From positions 103,085,759 through 103,149,758 of the forward strand of contig NC_080578.1 of the NCBI RefSeq assembly GCF_029962835.1: 64,000 nt of DNA, written 5' to 3'. The translations under genes and the position numbers were made by a program. Each line of letters begins with the position of its first letter. Positions within the stretch are counted from its first letter, which is position 1. Below are positions 22,133-34,119 of the stretch, in pieces. Source of the stretch: Magnolia sinica. Lineage: Eukaryota > Streptophyta > Magnoliopsida > Magnoliales > Magnoliaceae. Below the pieces are notes generated by a model. The model was given only the letters and a program-made list of their open reading frames with translations. It had not been told where the DNA came from and searched no databases.

Positions 22133-23400
22133 GCCACTCGAACCAATGCCTTCTACCTGTTTGTGAATATGTCTCTGATAAGGGAGATCATGACTCCCAA
22201 ATGCCGCCTGTTAGTAGCTATTTTAATGATCATGCAAAAAGGATGCCAGCGTAGCTAACAAAGGCTAAAGATCCCTAGGGGAGGGATGGTTATGAGCTCT
22301 CTCGGGCAGTCATCCTCAATGCAGTAGCCTCAATTATCAGCAGGAAAAATTAGCAAAGGAAGCTCCACCCTAGGATAAGCTAAAAGATGCGAGTCGGGAG
22401 AGAAATCCCTCGTATTATCCTCGAAGAATAGGTGATTCTTCCTTGCATCCATTGTTAAACGAGGAAGATGTCTCTGCCCCTACTCCCCTCCAAATTTGTG
22501 TCCCATCGGCCTCTGAGTCCAAGCTAATGGAGAAGGGTGGGAACCAGGATGCACTCACCCTGAAGTGCAGGGAGGATGAGCATCAGCCAGACACTCTTCC
22601 TACTTCGGTCAGGTAGAATGGGGCCGGTTGGGTCAATCACTTGGGTGATGTTCTGGCTGCTGATCCAACCCAAGAGAGCGATTTCATTCCAGTCCAATAA
22701 CAGAAGGGATCAGATCCGTTAGAGGGGCAGCAGGTTGTCATTTCAGCTTCCCAAGAAATCCAAGTGGAGGAGGGAGGCACGTGGAAACAGGACAATAAGA
22801 TTGATCACAGCAACATCGAAAGTGATGCTGCTCCCCCCCATTTCGAATTCCCCAGAGCATATTGGAGGTGGGGACACCTCAAGAGGCACTCAGCAAGCCC
22901 AGCTCCCATTACGGCTCATTCTGAGGGAAGTTCTCCTATGCATCCTGTCCAGCCAATAGGAGTCCCTATCAGTGACCAGGGGCATTCTTATGGATTTGAG
23001 TTTCTTCAGAGTCAAGGCAGGGAGCAAGTGTTGTCTGCTCAACCCCAGAGTATTGCAGTGGAGCAGTCCACCCAAATCCAGGTAGATTTCTCGCCTTATT
23101 TCCGGTTAGAGGAGCAAGGTGCGGACCAAGAACATCTGCAGAATTAAGCGATGTTTGAAAGGGCAGATGGTCAGGAGGGGACGACAGATGCAGCCCATCA
23201 GAAAGTGGGGATCCTAGAGGTTATGAGTAAGGCCAGGAAAAAGAAACACGTTGGTTTACAATGGCCCAATAGGCACCTAGGGAAAGGGTGCAGGCGGTTT
23301 GTTTCAAGCAGGAAAATGGCAAGACTGACGGAAGAAGGAGAATGGTTCTGTCGTATGAGAAGGTTGAAAAGGAGGACAGTTAACTCAGGATGTGTATCAG
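22133..23400 (+). pseudogene. LINE ORF1, second part (low-complexity C-terminus)
   Basis: Continues the LINE after the solo LTR. Open frames at 22764-23147 (Q/P/S-rich, about 127 residues) and 23151-23408 (basic, KARKKK, ending at the ORF2 start) fit the variable, hydrophilic C-terminal part of plant LINE ORF1. Stop codons near 22170-22260, at 22638 and at 23145 show decay. No zinc knuckle is convincing. Confidence 0.5.
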
Positions 23401-26400
23401 ATGGATAAAGCTATCATTTGGAATGCCCGGGGGGTTGGCAACAAAGCGTCCAACAAGGCTTTGAGGAGGTTAGTTTGGATTCACAGACCTATTTTACTAG
23501 CGATTTTGGAGCCTATGGTTAAGGAGGATAAACGTATTGCAATTGGGCTGAAGCTAGGTTTTCACTCCTCTCTCTCAAATGTCAATGTGGGTGGTAAGAT
23601 CTGGGTTTATTATCTTAATCAACTCTCTCTGTCCTTTCACTCTTACTCTAGTCAATTCCTGTCCTTAGAAGTATCATTGCAGAATGGCAGGCCGCCGGGG
23701 CTGCTGTCCATTGTTTATGCTTAATGCTCCCACATTCTCAGATAAGAGCTGTGGTAAGATCTTATCAGTATTAGTAGAAATGTGACGGGTCCTTGGGCAG
23801 TGGGGGGAGACTTCAATGCAGTGATTAACGCTTGCGAATGGCATGGAGCCAGCATGGCGGGTAACAGAAGCATGTCAGAGTTTTCTGGCGCCATCCACAA
23901 TTCGGGGCTTTTAAATGCAGGGTTTGTTGGAAATTCATTCACATGGAGTAACAATAGAGCAAGGGGAGCTAGGATTTGGGCAAGACTAGACAGACTTTTA
24001 GTTAACGAAAGATGGGTGACGGCTTTTCCCTCCTTTAGAGTTAGGCATCTGCCTAAGATCAGTTCAGATCATTCGCCTCTTTTGATTTCCTTCCAGCCTA
24101 TAATTCAGCCGATCTTCAAGCCCTCCAGGTACCAGAGAATGTGGTACCTTCATGACACTTTCCAGGGAGTGATAAAGAAAGCTTGGGAGGAATTTTGTTC
24201 ACATAACCCCATGACTAATGTGTAGCTAAAATTAAAGAAGACCAAGCAACTTTTGAAGATGTGAAACAAGGAGGTGTTTGGTAATGTGTTTAATTAGATC
24301 AAAGAAGTTGAGGCGGACTTTATGCAATTGGAAAACAGAATTCAAGATGATGGGGCGGAGGATCTAATGCTCCAAAGCTTGGCTTCTAGGAGGAAATTGG
24401 CCTAGTTACATCTTATGGAAGAAGTGCTTTGGAAACAGAATGCCAGAAATTCCTGGCTCCAGGAAGGTGACAGAAACACGAGCCACTTCCATGTCGTAGC
24501 CTAAGAGCATATCAGGAGAGCTACTATTTCAGAGATTCAGGACAGTAATGGGGTTGTTATCACAGACATTGAACAAATGAAGAGAGAAGCGGTGGCTTTC
24601 TTTGAGACTCTCTTCCAGGCGGACCAGCCCTCTATCTCAGATGACCTCCTCGCTACCATCCCGTCTGTGCTCTCCCACCAGAATAATGCTGATCTCCTTG
24701 CCCGTCCCATGTCTAATGAGACTTTCGCAGCTATTAAATCCATGCCAAAGGATAGTGCCCTCGGTCTAGATAGCTTCCCTGTGTCCTTCTATGTGGATTA
24801 CTGGCAGACGGTTGGGGAGGATATCCATAAGGCTGTATGTTATTTCTTTGAAGGGGGTCTCCTGCCTAGAGCGTTTACAGCTTCACACATCAACTTAGTC
24901 CCGAAAAAGTCATCTGCTGCCGGGTTTGCAGACTATCGGCCGATTAGCCTTTGTAATGTCAGTTACAAAATCTTCTCAAAATCCTGGCAACTAGACTGGG
25001 CAAGGTCCTCCCTAGGCTTATCTCTATGGAACAAGGGGCCTTTGTGCAGGACAGATCCATTACAGAAAATGTTGTAATGGCGATAGAGGCAATGCTCAAC
25101 ATTGACAGGAAAGTCAGAGGTGGCAACCTCATTATCAAGCTTGATCTAGAAAAAGCTTATGACAAGGTGGATTGGGTCTTCCTGAAGAAGGTGATGAGGC
25201 GTTTTGGCTTCAATGACAGATGGCTTTCCTTAATGGAGGTTTGTTGGGGTAATTGCTGGTTCTCGATCCTTTTCAATGGGGAGCCTACTAATTTCTTCAA
25301 ATCGACGAGGGGTCTTTGCCAGGGAGACCCTCTTTCCTCGGGTTTGTTCCTCCTTGCGGCGGACGTCTTCTCTAGAAATTTCAAGCAGCTGGTGGAGAGG
25401 GGCTGGTGTAGTCCTTTCAAGCTGCACCGTGGATGCCCTCTTATTTCCCACCTTTTATTTGCTGATGACATTCTTCTATTTGTGAACGGCAGTCAGGTTT
25501 CTTTGCGTGCGGTTAAGGCTTTCTTGATGGCTTTTCAAGATGCATCTGGCCAACGAATAAACTTCCAGAAGAGTAGTTTCCTTTGCCCAGCTAAGATGAA
25601 CAATGGGAGAATCCGTCTGACTGAAAGAATCTTGGGTATTCCCAAAGCTAGTATGGGGGTGCATTACTTAAGCATCCCTCTTTTTAAAGGAAGGCTTTCC
25701 TCAGCATCTTTCAGAGCTCTGCTTGATAAGTTAGGGAGCAGAATCTCAGGGTGGAACTCCAGGTTTCTATCTCAGGCAGGTCGCTTGACGCTGATCAAGC
25801 TTGTGCTAGGAAGTATCCCTCTCCACACTATGGTAGCCTAAAAAATTGCTTGCGCTCTAGTGTCAGACTTGGAGCGCAGGTTTGCCCAACTTTTTTGGGG
25901 TTGGGCAGATGGGAAGAAGAAGGTTCACTGGGTTGCTTGGAGCAAGATCTCGCATCCAATTGATGAAGGGGGTTTGGGCATCCGGAAATTAAAGGAGGTG
26001 TTACTGGCTCTCAGAAGAAAAATGGCTCGAAATGTTAAATATGGGCAGGTTGAAAGCCCTTGGGTGTTGTACATGAGGGCAAGGCAGCGAATGGAGCTGA
26101 CGGAGGGCAGCCCGGCCAGCCCTTCCTCAGCATCCCCTTACTGGAATGAGGTCAGAAAAGAATTTCCGGTTATATCTAGGTCTGCGCAATGGCATGTTGG
26201 TAATGGTGATATGAATATTTGGTCCTCCAATTGGATGGGGATGGGGCCTCTCCGGTCCATGGTGTCCACTTCTATTCCTCAGTCGATGCTGTCTATGAAG
26301 GTGAAGGATTTTATCAGCCCAATGGGTCCATGCCCTCCCTCTTCAGTCAACCTCTTCCTACAGGAAGATCTCTTCAATTTCATCGTTAGTTCTAGGTTTA

Positions 26401-27470
26401 CAACAACTGATGCTCCTCCCTCCGTCTTTTGGCCTCTTGAATCCTCAGGCAAGTTCTCAACCAAATCGGTTTGGAGGTTGGGTAGGGAAACAGGTCAGGA
26501 ATTATGGTGGTACAAATGGTTATGGCACTCTCATATCCCCCCAAAAATGTCTCTGCTCAGCTGGCGCCTGCTCATGGGGGCCCTTCCAGTGGAGAGTCGA
26601 GTTCAGAGTAAAGGAATTCACCTTACATCTAGATGCTATTGCTGTCTGTACAGCCTCACGCCCAACCCACAGTTAGAATCGATCCCTCACATTTTTCTGC
26701 TCGGCCATCAGGCGAGGGCCATTTGACATTTCTTCTCCGCAACCTGCGGCGTCCCTGCAGTCCCACACATCATTGTTGTGGATCGTCTCGAGCTCTGGAT
26801 GTCTGCGGATGTGCCTGGTGCTGCCTCAACGTTGGCCAGGCGTGTCTTATCAGTGCTGATTCTGTGGGAGCTTTGGACCAGTAGGAACGAGGCCAGATAC
26901 AACGACCGCCTAATGGAGGTTTATTCACCGATTGCCCGTATCAGATAGTGGGTTCCAAACCTGCTTGAAGGAAAGGACGATATTCATCAGAGGTTTTCCT
27001 CAGGGTCCAGCTCAATGAGAGTCCCTCCTTCCCATCGTCCAAGCCTCTTTCAAGTCATAAAATGGGTCAAACCTGCCGCTGGTTGGGTGAAACTTAACGT
27101 GGATGGATCGGCGTCTGGGAATCTGGGTCGTTCAGGGGGAGGGGGTGTATGTAGAGATGAGGGAGGCAGGTTGATTTTTGCTTTTATGGCAGGCTACGGG
27201 ATGGGGACTAACAATAAGGCGGAAGTGAGAGCAATTTACGATGGTATTGTTTTGTGTTTGGAGCGTAGCCTGAACAGAATTGTAGTCGAATTCGACTCTT
27301 TGGTGGCAGTTAGCCTCATTTCCTCAGATTTCCCAATCTCCTAGCAATGGCGTCGCTGGGTCAATAGAATTAAGAGACTGTGTCGAAGTGGGAACATCGT
27401 CTTTTCTGTGATCCCCAGAGAGGGGAATGGCCCGGCCGACGATATGGCCAGAAAGGGCAGTCAGAAGTAG
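23401..27470 (+). pseudogene. LINE ORF2: endonuclease, reverse transcriptase, zf-RVT, RNase H
   Basis: Starts MDKAIIWNARGVGNKAS at 23401. Endonuclease (EEP family) to about 24090 with GGDFNAV (about 23803-23823) and SDHSPL; a frameshift lies between 23724 and 23782. Reverse transcriptase about 24700-25840 with KLDLEKAYDKVDW, QGDPLS and the catalytic FADD at 25458-25469; a second frameshift is near 25020-25080. zf-RVT region about 26400-26700 with CYCC..ESIPHIF spacing. RNase H about 27060-27470 with LNVDGSASGN and EVRAIYDG. The enzyme would nick DNA and prime reverse transcription on it; this copy is dead. Confidence 0.88.
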
Positions 27471-27754
27471 TGTTCTCTAGTTTTTGGTGATGTCCGGGAT
27501 CTCCCTCCTCTTGTTCGTGGCCTGCACTTTCTGGACAGAGTAGGAATCGGATATGTCAGAGAGGCCCCTGGGTAGCGGTTGGGATCAGCGGCTTCTCTTC
27601 TCTTGTTGTTTGAGCCCGGGTGGTTGTTAGTTGGGTTGTTAGTTGTTTGTTTTACACGATAGGTGTGGCCAGGATCTTTTTGTCTGTCCACGCTCGAAGG
27701 TCTGTAATTTTCTGTGTAGCTTAATGGATTTGAGGCAGGTGCCCTCTTTTAGTA

Positions 27755-27756
<2 letters not shown>

Positions 27757-27787
<31 letters not shown>

Positions 27788-27795
27788 AATAAAAA
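27757..27795. repeat. (AAT)n/(AAAT)n LINE tail
   Basis: AATAATAAT... passing into AAATAAAT and A-rich sequence just after the LINE 3' UTR. Short simple-repeat tails are typical of plant L1 elements. Confidence 0.85.
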
Positions 27796-27805
27796 TTAAA
27801 AAATT

Positions 27806-28601
27806 AAAAAGTGAACCACTTATTGTTAGGCCAAACAGCTAAAAATTTGACCTACCAACGACCTAGTTGGCCCACACCACAAGGAACAACAGGGAGAGGA
27901 GATCATATGGTTGTGCAGGGTCCTCCATGGTATATAGGTTCCATCTAACACATTAATCCTAAAGAGAGCCTCATTAGAAAAAAGGAAAAAAATAAAAATA
28001 AAAAATCCAAAATTTGGCGTAGTTCAAAACACAGGTGGGCCTTACCTGCCACATGCATTGCACATCATACAATTCCCTACAAGTTCCTCATAAAGATGAT
28101 ATGATTGATGACTTGTTCTCTTATCTGGAAAATGTGTCAAAAACCAAAGCAAGAGTTTTTAAACTGGAAACTAATAGATAACGGGTGTACTGCTTTACAG
28201 CAAGCAGCTCTTAAAGGACTCCAAGGTAAGTGCTCAAAACAAATTACTGGATAGGCCAAGTTCCACACTAAGCTATGTACACTATACAGCTTTTGCACCA
28301 CCTACCATGGAAGAAAAAAGTGGCAATTAAGGACAAAATGCATCAACACATTAATGTATGAGAAAAGACCAGCAAATTTAAAGACAGCTGTACAGGCACA
28401 ACATGCTTACGGTGTTCAGTTGCTGCATCTACATAAATTGGGAACAAACACCCAGTCATTGCAAAACAAGCAAAAAACAGCAGCTTCAGCTCTCATCTGC
28501 AAATATGGCCTTGCTAGTCCATGAAGAACAAAAACAAAGCAATTCCAGATAAATAAACTTCCGAACGAAAGCCATTTTATGCCTTGGGCTTCACATGAAC
28601 C
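27806..28601. other. Intergenic DNA without a recognised gene
   Basis: AT-rich, with chance frames only. A TTTACAG...CCAAGGTAAGT stretch at about 28193-28230 resembles a micro-exon between splice sites, but there is no support for a flanking gene. Confidence 0.4.
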
Positions 28602-28901
28602 TAGGGATGCAATTTGGATTCAGGTCAACCCTAAACCAATTTACCCAGCCCAAGTACGGATCGGGATGGGGTTAGAAAACACCAACCGATTTGAAATCGA
28701 GCTGGGTTTGGATTTATGTTTGACCAAGAGCATATTTAATAATCACATGTATTTTGGTAGTGTTGTGTTCTAGTTGGGCATCTCGGGTGGAAATTTGGGT
28801 CGGGTCGGGTTGCAGGTTCGGTCTTCTTGAGGTCAAATTGGGCTTGGGTTAACCCTCGACCCGACCCGACCCAACCCAACCCGCCCCAAGTTGCACCCCT
28901 A
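28602..28901. mobile_element. hAT-like MITE (300 bp)
   Basis: Terminal inverted repeats TAGGGATGCAATTTGG and (reverse of right end) TAGGGGTGCAACTTGG, 14 of 16 bases alike. Flanking octamers CATGAACC and CGAGAACC match at six of eight. The right half is rich in GGGTCGGGTCGGG/CCCGACCCGACCC, which could form G-rich structures. No coding content. Confidence 0.65.
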
Positions 28902-29207
28902 CGAGAACCCTTCTCCATATGAACCTTTACATATGAGTTGAGAACCAATCCTAAGCATAAGATGGGCCCATTCCATGCGGATGATCCGCAAAAAATATCA
29001 GACTGGTCCACCTAGGTCAGCTTTATGTTGAATGCAGGTTGGCAAGTTTCTCAAACAGTTCATTGTTTTCATGCAGGTTGGCCTGCTTTTGAGTGGATCG
29101 CCTGATTTACGTTCCAGATTGAATTCACAGCCGAGCGAGCCTTCTTCACAGCTCAGATGTCCAGGACATGTCAGGCGGCATGTGTACCAGGGGGCTGAAA
29201 CCCTTTT

Positions 29208-29302
29208 CTTGGGAAAGCAAGCGAGTTTTGTTTAGGAAGCAAGCAAGTTTTTTGGGAAAGCAAGCAAATTTTTGGAAAAGCAATCGAGTTTTGGGAAAGC
29301 AC
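29208..29302. repeat. Minisatellite, about 22-bp unit, 4-5 copies
   Basis: Imperfect repeats of TTGGGAAAGCAAGCGAGTTT with variants (AGGAAGCAAGCAAGTTTT, GGAAAAGCAATCGAGTTT). No spacers of constant length and no CRISPR structure. Confidence 0.85.
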
Positions 29303-29715
29303 ATGAACCCAATTTAGTCAATTGACCCAACCCAAGTTCAGGTCAACCTGAACCCAATTGACCCAATCCAAGTTCAGGTCAGGTTTGGTAGGGATATCAA
29401 GGTCCTTTGGTTGGGTTTGTGTTGGAAAACACCAACGTGGTTTCAAATAAAGGTTGGGTTCGGGTTGAGATAATTAGGGTAGGTTGGAATTAATCAAATA
29501 TGTTTGGGTTGGGTTTGGAGCCCACCCCAATTAACAGGGACAAGGCTTAGATGATGATGATGATTTGGGTCAGGTTGGAACTGGGTCTGTGTGGGTCGCT
29601 TATTAGGAATTCAGGTTGGGTTTGGGTTGGAACTCAGGTCAGGTTGGGTCCTCTTTGAGTCCAGCTTGGGTTAACCCACAACTTGACCCAACTCGCCGGA
29701 GTCGCACTCCTAATG
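29303..29715. mobile_element. Degenerate MITE related to 28602-28901
   Basis: GGTCAGGTTTGG/GGGTTGGGTTTGG-rich stretch ending CCAACTCGCCGGAGTCGCACTCCTAA, which parallels the CCAAGTTGCACCCCTA right end of the nearby MITE. The left end is not defined. Confidence 0.4.
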
Positions 29716-30011
29716 TGTGCCACATCTAAAAGAATGTCGAGAGGGTTTGTGGGGCTATCAAACCTTTGTAAGCATTAAGAATTTAAGACCCACAGTTTAA
29801 GAAGAAAAAGAAAAAAATTATAACAGTGGCACATACTGAGAATTAGCCTGCTGTGCGTAAGATTGTTGAAGGATATGCGGTTACCAGCTACTGTTCTGCT
29901 GCATCAGCCCATGAGTGGATTCACCTGCATGGCAATCCAACTATTAGATGACACCAAGAGTTAAGAGCTAATATTCAAGGTCATGGCGGATACAAGACTG
30001 ACCTTCAGTAA

Positions 30012-30224
30012 AGAAGCTTCACATCTTCTCCTAAAAATGAGCTTTCAAAAAACGGGTCTTCACAGCTTTTCACCAACAATCTCTTCCATACCAAAGTCGC
30101 TGATGTTGCAAAGTTCACTCCATTTAAATCACATCTCCGAAATCAACTCCTTCCTGGAACAAGTACGATTGTGTCCCTTGGGTTCACACGACGTGAAACA
30201 GTTGAATTCAACATCTACAGTTGA
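30012..30224 (+). pseudogene. Exon-like open frame, 70 codons, unrecognised
   Basis: Frame preceded by an acceptor-like CCTTCAG at 30002-30008 and ended by TGA at 30222. It encodes a plausible, non-repetitive peptide (…FTNNLFHTKVADVAKF…LLPGTSTIVSLGFTRR…). It abuts a foldback-family copy that starts about where the frame ends. It could be the last exon of a lost gene. I do not recognise the product, and chance cannot be excluded. Confidence 0.25.
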
Positions 30225-30530
30225 AAAATTCTCTGGAGCAACTGAAGTTTTGGATCAAGCTTATATTTGTGATTTCTCTTCATCCATGTCTTTGTGATCT
30301 TATGAACCGTTTGGATTGCAAATAAACATCACTGGGAGGCTTAGAAAGGTTTCCAGGGTGGAAATCATTATCCCCACTATTTTCAATGATATGATCCACT
30401 TGATCTGTGGATATGCTTCAATTTTGGGTTCAACCCCTTAAATTAGATGTAAAAACGGATGGATGGTGTGGATAGATCACATACATTCAAGGTGGGCCCA
30501 ACTGAGTTTACTCAGTACGATAAGAGCAAA
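30219..30530. repeat. Foldback-family copy
   Basis: Family blocks in order: GAAGTTTTGGATCAAGCTTATATTTG, CATCCATGTCTTTGTGATCTTATGA, GCAAATAAACATCACTGGG, GATCCACTTGATCTGTGGATATG, GATGGTGTGGATAGATCACATACATTCAAGGTGGGCCCA. The left arm is missing. Confidence 0.7.
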
Positions 30531-30539
30531 CTGAGTTAC

Positions 30540-30860
30540 TCATTACCAATCCGATTTCCAATCAAACACGCATGCAGATCTAGCGGTGCGAGTAGCCAAA
30601 ACTACTCGCGTCGGGATGCGTGATCTGAGGTTATCAACGCGCTCATTGATTAGAGAGCGACCTTTTTATTATCAGCGCGGAGTTCAGTACTCTCAGGGTG
30701 ACGGACCAATGAAAGATCGACACGTCTTCATAAATTCGCACCACGTGGGCGTCGAGCAAAAAAAATAAGCTTTGGATTTCTGGCACCGACGGCGACTCGC
30801 CGAAAGAGATCCAGCCGTATAATCATCATCCAAAAATTATTAGTTTAGATGAATTACGGG
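30540..30860. promoter_or_regulatory. Promoter-like GC-rich stretch with G-box
   Basis: More GC- and CpG-rich than its surroundings, with CCACGTGG (about 30742-30749), GACCAATGAAAG (CCAAT-like) and several CGCG. It has no adjoining gene on either strand, so it may be a relic promoter or chance. Confidence 0.2.
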
Positions 30861-30889
30861 GCCACGGATTGGGTACTACCGGACGAGGA

Positions 30890-31235
30890 CCTAGAGAGAG
30901 ACGGACGGTCCTGCTTGGGTGTGTGGGGCCACCGTGATTTATATATATTTTATCCAAGCCGTCCATCTATTTTGAAAGTTCATTTTATGATATAGGAAGC
31001 AGTGGATATTAAAGGCATAGCCGTGAAAACCTCTCCAGGGTATGCATTATGGTGGGCCATATGAAGTTTTCAACGGTTGGAGTTCAATCTCACTGCCTCT
31101 TGTGGTGTGGTCCACTTGAAGCTTGGATCTGCCTACCTTTTGGTTTCATGCGTAAAATGATCTGTGAGGCTATATGAAGGCCGTCGATAAAATATACATC
31201 ACGTGGGGCCCACATAGCCCTGACACCCAATCCGA
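30890..31235. repeat. Foldback-family copy
   Basis: Begins GTGTGGGGCCACCGTGATTTATATATATTTTATCCAAGCCGTCCATC and ends GGCCGTCGATAAAATATACATCACGTGGGGCCCAC. These two ends are inverted relative to one another. The centre is shortened. Confidence 0.7.
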
Positions 31236-31410
31236 ACCCGAATTATAGATGCCGGGGTATTGTGATCCGTGGACTACTGAAGTTAATCCGTAGCCCGCAG
31301 TTCGTTGCGCACGCGCAGAGGATCTGACGGCTCAACATGTGAGGCCCACTAATAACAGGAAACGGCATCATGCAGGACACCTGTTTTACGTAGTGGGTAA
31401 AAGAGCTAAT

Positions 31411-31720
31411 TTATGTGGGCCCACCGTGTTGTTAGTGTGACATCCACTCCGTCCATCAGGTGAATATTCTATTGTTAACCGTACATTCCAAAAATACCCA
31501 CGGAAAAAAAAAATGTAAAATCACTACTAAAACCTTCATGCTGTTCCTGCTCTAGTCTTGGATCAGATTGATTTTTATGGAATTTATTCATTCTAGTGAA
31601 ACGCATCTGATGAATGGCTTAGATGGAATAAAACACCATGGAAGCTCCAGGCACAAACCCATGGTTGGCTCACCTCTCGATTGTTCCCTGTAGTGTGGCC
31701 CACCTCTGTTGCTGATTGGG
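31411..31720. repeat. Foldback-like remnant
   Basis: GTGGGCCCACCGTGTTGTTAGTGTGACATCCACTCCGTCCATCAGG at 31417-31462 and ATGGCTTAGATGGAATAAAACACCATGG further right suggest a variant of the GTGGGCCC/CCGTCCAT repeats. Boundaries unclear. Confidence 0.4.
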
Positions 31721-32098
31721 CTGATTATTTTTCCTTAGGGCCTAGTATCAAGGGACACACATGATGAATGGAATGGATTTCATACACACAGCAAGGTGGA
31801 CCCATGGAACTCGTGTGTCGTACGATCTCAGTGGAACCGACGTCGGAGAGGATTGCGGTCCCATGAATAGGTCTAAGACGCGAATTTGCTGCGACCCCGG
31901 ATATGTGGGGTCCATCAAAAAGTCCTCCGCTATCGGGTCCACCAGCTCGGGTTAAGACATGAGTTCAACGGGTGAGGCAGATCCGAGACTCATATGGGCC
32001 ACACCACAATGAGCGGTGAGGATAGAAACGCCCACCACAGAAAACTTCCCAGGTGTTTGCATGTCATTCAAGATAAAACACAAACATCTGCTAGCCGC

Positions 32099-32228
32099 TA
32101 GGACTGTCAATGGGCCGGGCCTGGTGGGTATTGGCCCGGGTTTAACTGTTTGGGCGGGCCAGGCCGTGGGAGGGTCCTACTCAAAATACTGAATTTTTAG
32201 GCCGGATCCCGGCCCATTGACACCGCTA
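32099..32228. mobile_element. Small MITE (130 bp), GTCAATGGGCC type
   Basis: Ends are TAGGACTGTCAATGGGCC and (reverse) TAGCGGTGTCAATGGGCC, 15 of 18 bases alike. The interior is rich in GGCCCGGG. Related to 10963-11081. No clear target duplication. Confidence 0.6.
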
Positions 32229-33636
32229 ATATCTGGCTGATCCAAAAACTCATGTCTGCCGCCCAAAGAAGGCTGATCCAAACACTTCTGTGTGCCCATT
32301 GGAACTTTCACAAAAGCTTAAGATGAATGACACACATCTAGTAGCTAGCCTAATCACTATGAGATCATAGAAATCTGATCACCCTTCTAATTCTATGATT
32401 AAGATGTTTAAGATAGTCATGGATAATGATTAATGGTTTAGATGGCTAAGATAACTTTGAATCGTGATCAATGATTTAGATCATGTAAGGTACTAACAAG
32501 ATGGAGATATAAGACATGTTATTTTCTCATCTTATCTAATTTCAAGTTCAAATTTCAATTTGAAATTCAACTTTAAACTAGGTGGAGAAAATTAAGAATG
32601 GTAAGGTAGAAAAATTCTTGTGGGACCCACCACTAGTAACTGCCTAAATAAATCCCACGGGCTCCATGTCCAACATATATAAATCAAGGGATGAATGAAG
32701 GAAAAATGATTCTAGATGGACTACTGAAAATATACACCAATACTCCTCAAATTTGACCATGAACATCAATTAAATCCTCTTGATAAAAATATCAGTTGTT
32801 TTATCGACAATATATCAAAAGTGCAAGTAGCATGATGGTATAATATTTGTTGCATAAAATTATAATAAATTTTAATATGCTTGTCATGTACATAAATTAT
32901 TGGATTATATACATCGCATATTACTGCTTGATTGTTATAAAATAAAAAGATAAGATGCCATATTACCCTTGTGTCATGTCTTATAGTCATGATCGAGATG
33001 CTAAGGATCATGGGAAACAAAAAAACAACAAGCGTGAAATAGATTGTTTTTCTTTTCCTTCAGTCATGTAAGAGCTTAAAGAAATGTACATGATAGATGG
33101 ATTAGATGTCCCATACATATTATCATAGGCTCACATGTCCAAAGCAAATTTCAATTATCTTATTCTATTATGTATAATGTATTTTTAGTAGCAAAAACTT
33201 GTAATTTGAAACATAGTTGTTTTTTAAAAAAAAAAAGTAAATTATCATGTATATTAGAAGTTGTAATGTGTTTACGACCTATGAAGCTTTTAATATTTGA
33301 GTTTCAATTGTCAGCTTTGGACAAATGTAATTTGTTTTCTATTAATTATTTTAAACGCTATAACACCTACGTCATCAGGAATGATGTGCCCCAATCAAAA
33401 GATAGGGAATAGAGAATTCATATTTGCAGGAAACCAACGATCCCAACCCTAATAATCTTTAGGGCCCGTTTAGCCGGGCGGATTCGAAGGGATTAGATGA
33501 TATTGGAAGGGATTGGAAGTTAAATCCCGGGAGTGGCCGGGCGTGCCAAACAGATTGGGTGAAATCCCATGGATCTTAAGACAATCCATTGACAACACCA
33601 TCATTACCTTTAAATCCCATCCAATCCACCCTAATC
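32229..33636. other. AT-rich intergenic DNA
   Basis: No gene seen. 32540-32580 is a local inverted repeat (CAAATTTCAATTTGAAATTC). Longest frames are chance, about 80 codons, with AT-biased composition. Confidence 0.5.
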
Positions 33637-33935
33637 CGATCAAATTTGAAATACCATTTTAAGCCATCAACAAAAAATGGAGCGGATCCAAAGCTCAAGT
33701 GAATCCACCGTAAAAAGCAATGGTGTTGATGACACCCATGTTGAAACCTTCCCGGTTATGAAGGGAGAATACAAATATCAGCTTGATAAAAAATTTCCGT
33801 GCGCCCCAAGTTCAATGGTGGCCGTTCAATCTCCGCTGCTTTATGTGGTGTGATTTACTTTAGTTTTGGATCTTCATCATTCACGAGGTTTTCCCGGATA
33901 TAACACATACATCATGGTGGGCCCAACAGAAGTTA
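33637..33935. repeat. Foldback-family copy upstream of GIP1
   Basis: Contains GGAGCGGATCCAAAGCTCAAGTG, the centre block AATATCAGCTTGAT, and the right end GGATATAACACATACATCATGGTGGGCCCA. It lies about 180 bp upstream of the GIP1 TATA-like motif and so may sit in its promoter. Confidence 0.65.
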
Positions 33936-34111
33936 AAAAAAAAAAACAAAAAACAAAAAATCCAACTCCTCTCCCGCTTACTCTCCAACACCACCGTCGT
34001 CTCCGGCAAAAGGTTCCACGAGCGCTAGTAATCAGGTCAGCTCCCTCTCGTGATCTCATAGTCCCTCTCTCTTCCAATGGCTGCGGCCTTTCTCTCTCTC
34101 GATCTCTGGCT

Positions 34112-34119
34112 CTATATAT
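34112..34119 (+). promoter_or_regulatory. Putative TATA box of the GIP1 gene
   Basis: CTATATAT within a pyrimidine-rich (TCTCTC) region, about 390 bp before the ATG. A donor-like CAGGTCAGC (about 34033-34041) and an acceptor-like TTTGCAGA (about 34438-34445) would allow a 5'UTR intron instead, with transcription starting further upstream. Confidence 0.3.

Larger units (their letters stand above)
18875..27805 (+). mobile_element. L1-type LINE with RRM-containing ORF1, decayed
   Basis: Non-LTR retrotransposon. Order: ORF1 with an RNA-recognition motif, then a second RNA-binding-like domain and a low-complexity C-terminus; ORF2 with endonuclease, reverse transcriptase, zf-RVT cysteine motif and RNase H; then an A-rich (TAA)n/(TAAA)n tail. 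The 5' start is taken as the ORF1 ATG because the true end is unclear. Many stops and frameshifts make it inactive. A 2.1-kb solo LTR interrupts ORF1. An RRM in ORF1 is known from the BNR-type plant L1 subclade, which this resembles. Confidence 0.85.

Noticed and set aside
28193-28230. Micro-exon between TTTACAG and GGTAAGT
   Set aside because: Splice-like motifs this short occur by chance, and no flanking coding exon could be found.
29208-29302. CRISPR-like array
   Set aside because: Units are contiguous and imperfect, with no unique spacers, in a plant genome; it is a minisatellite.
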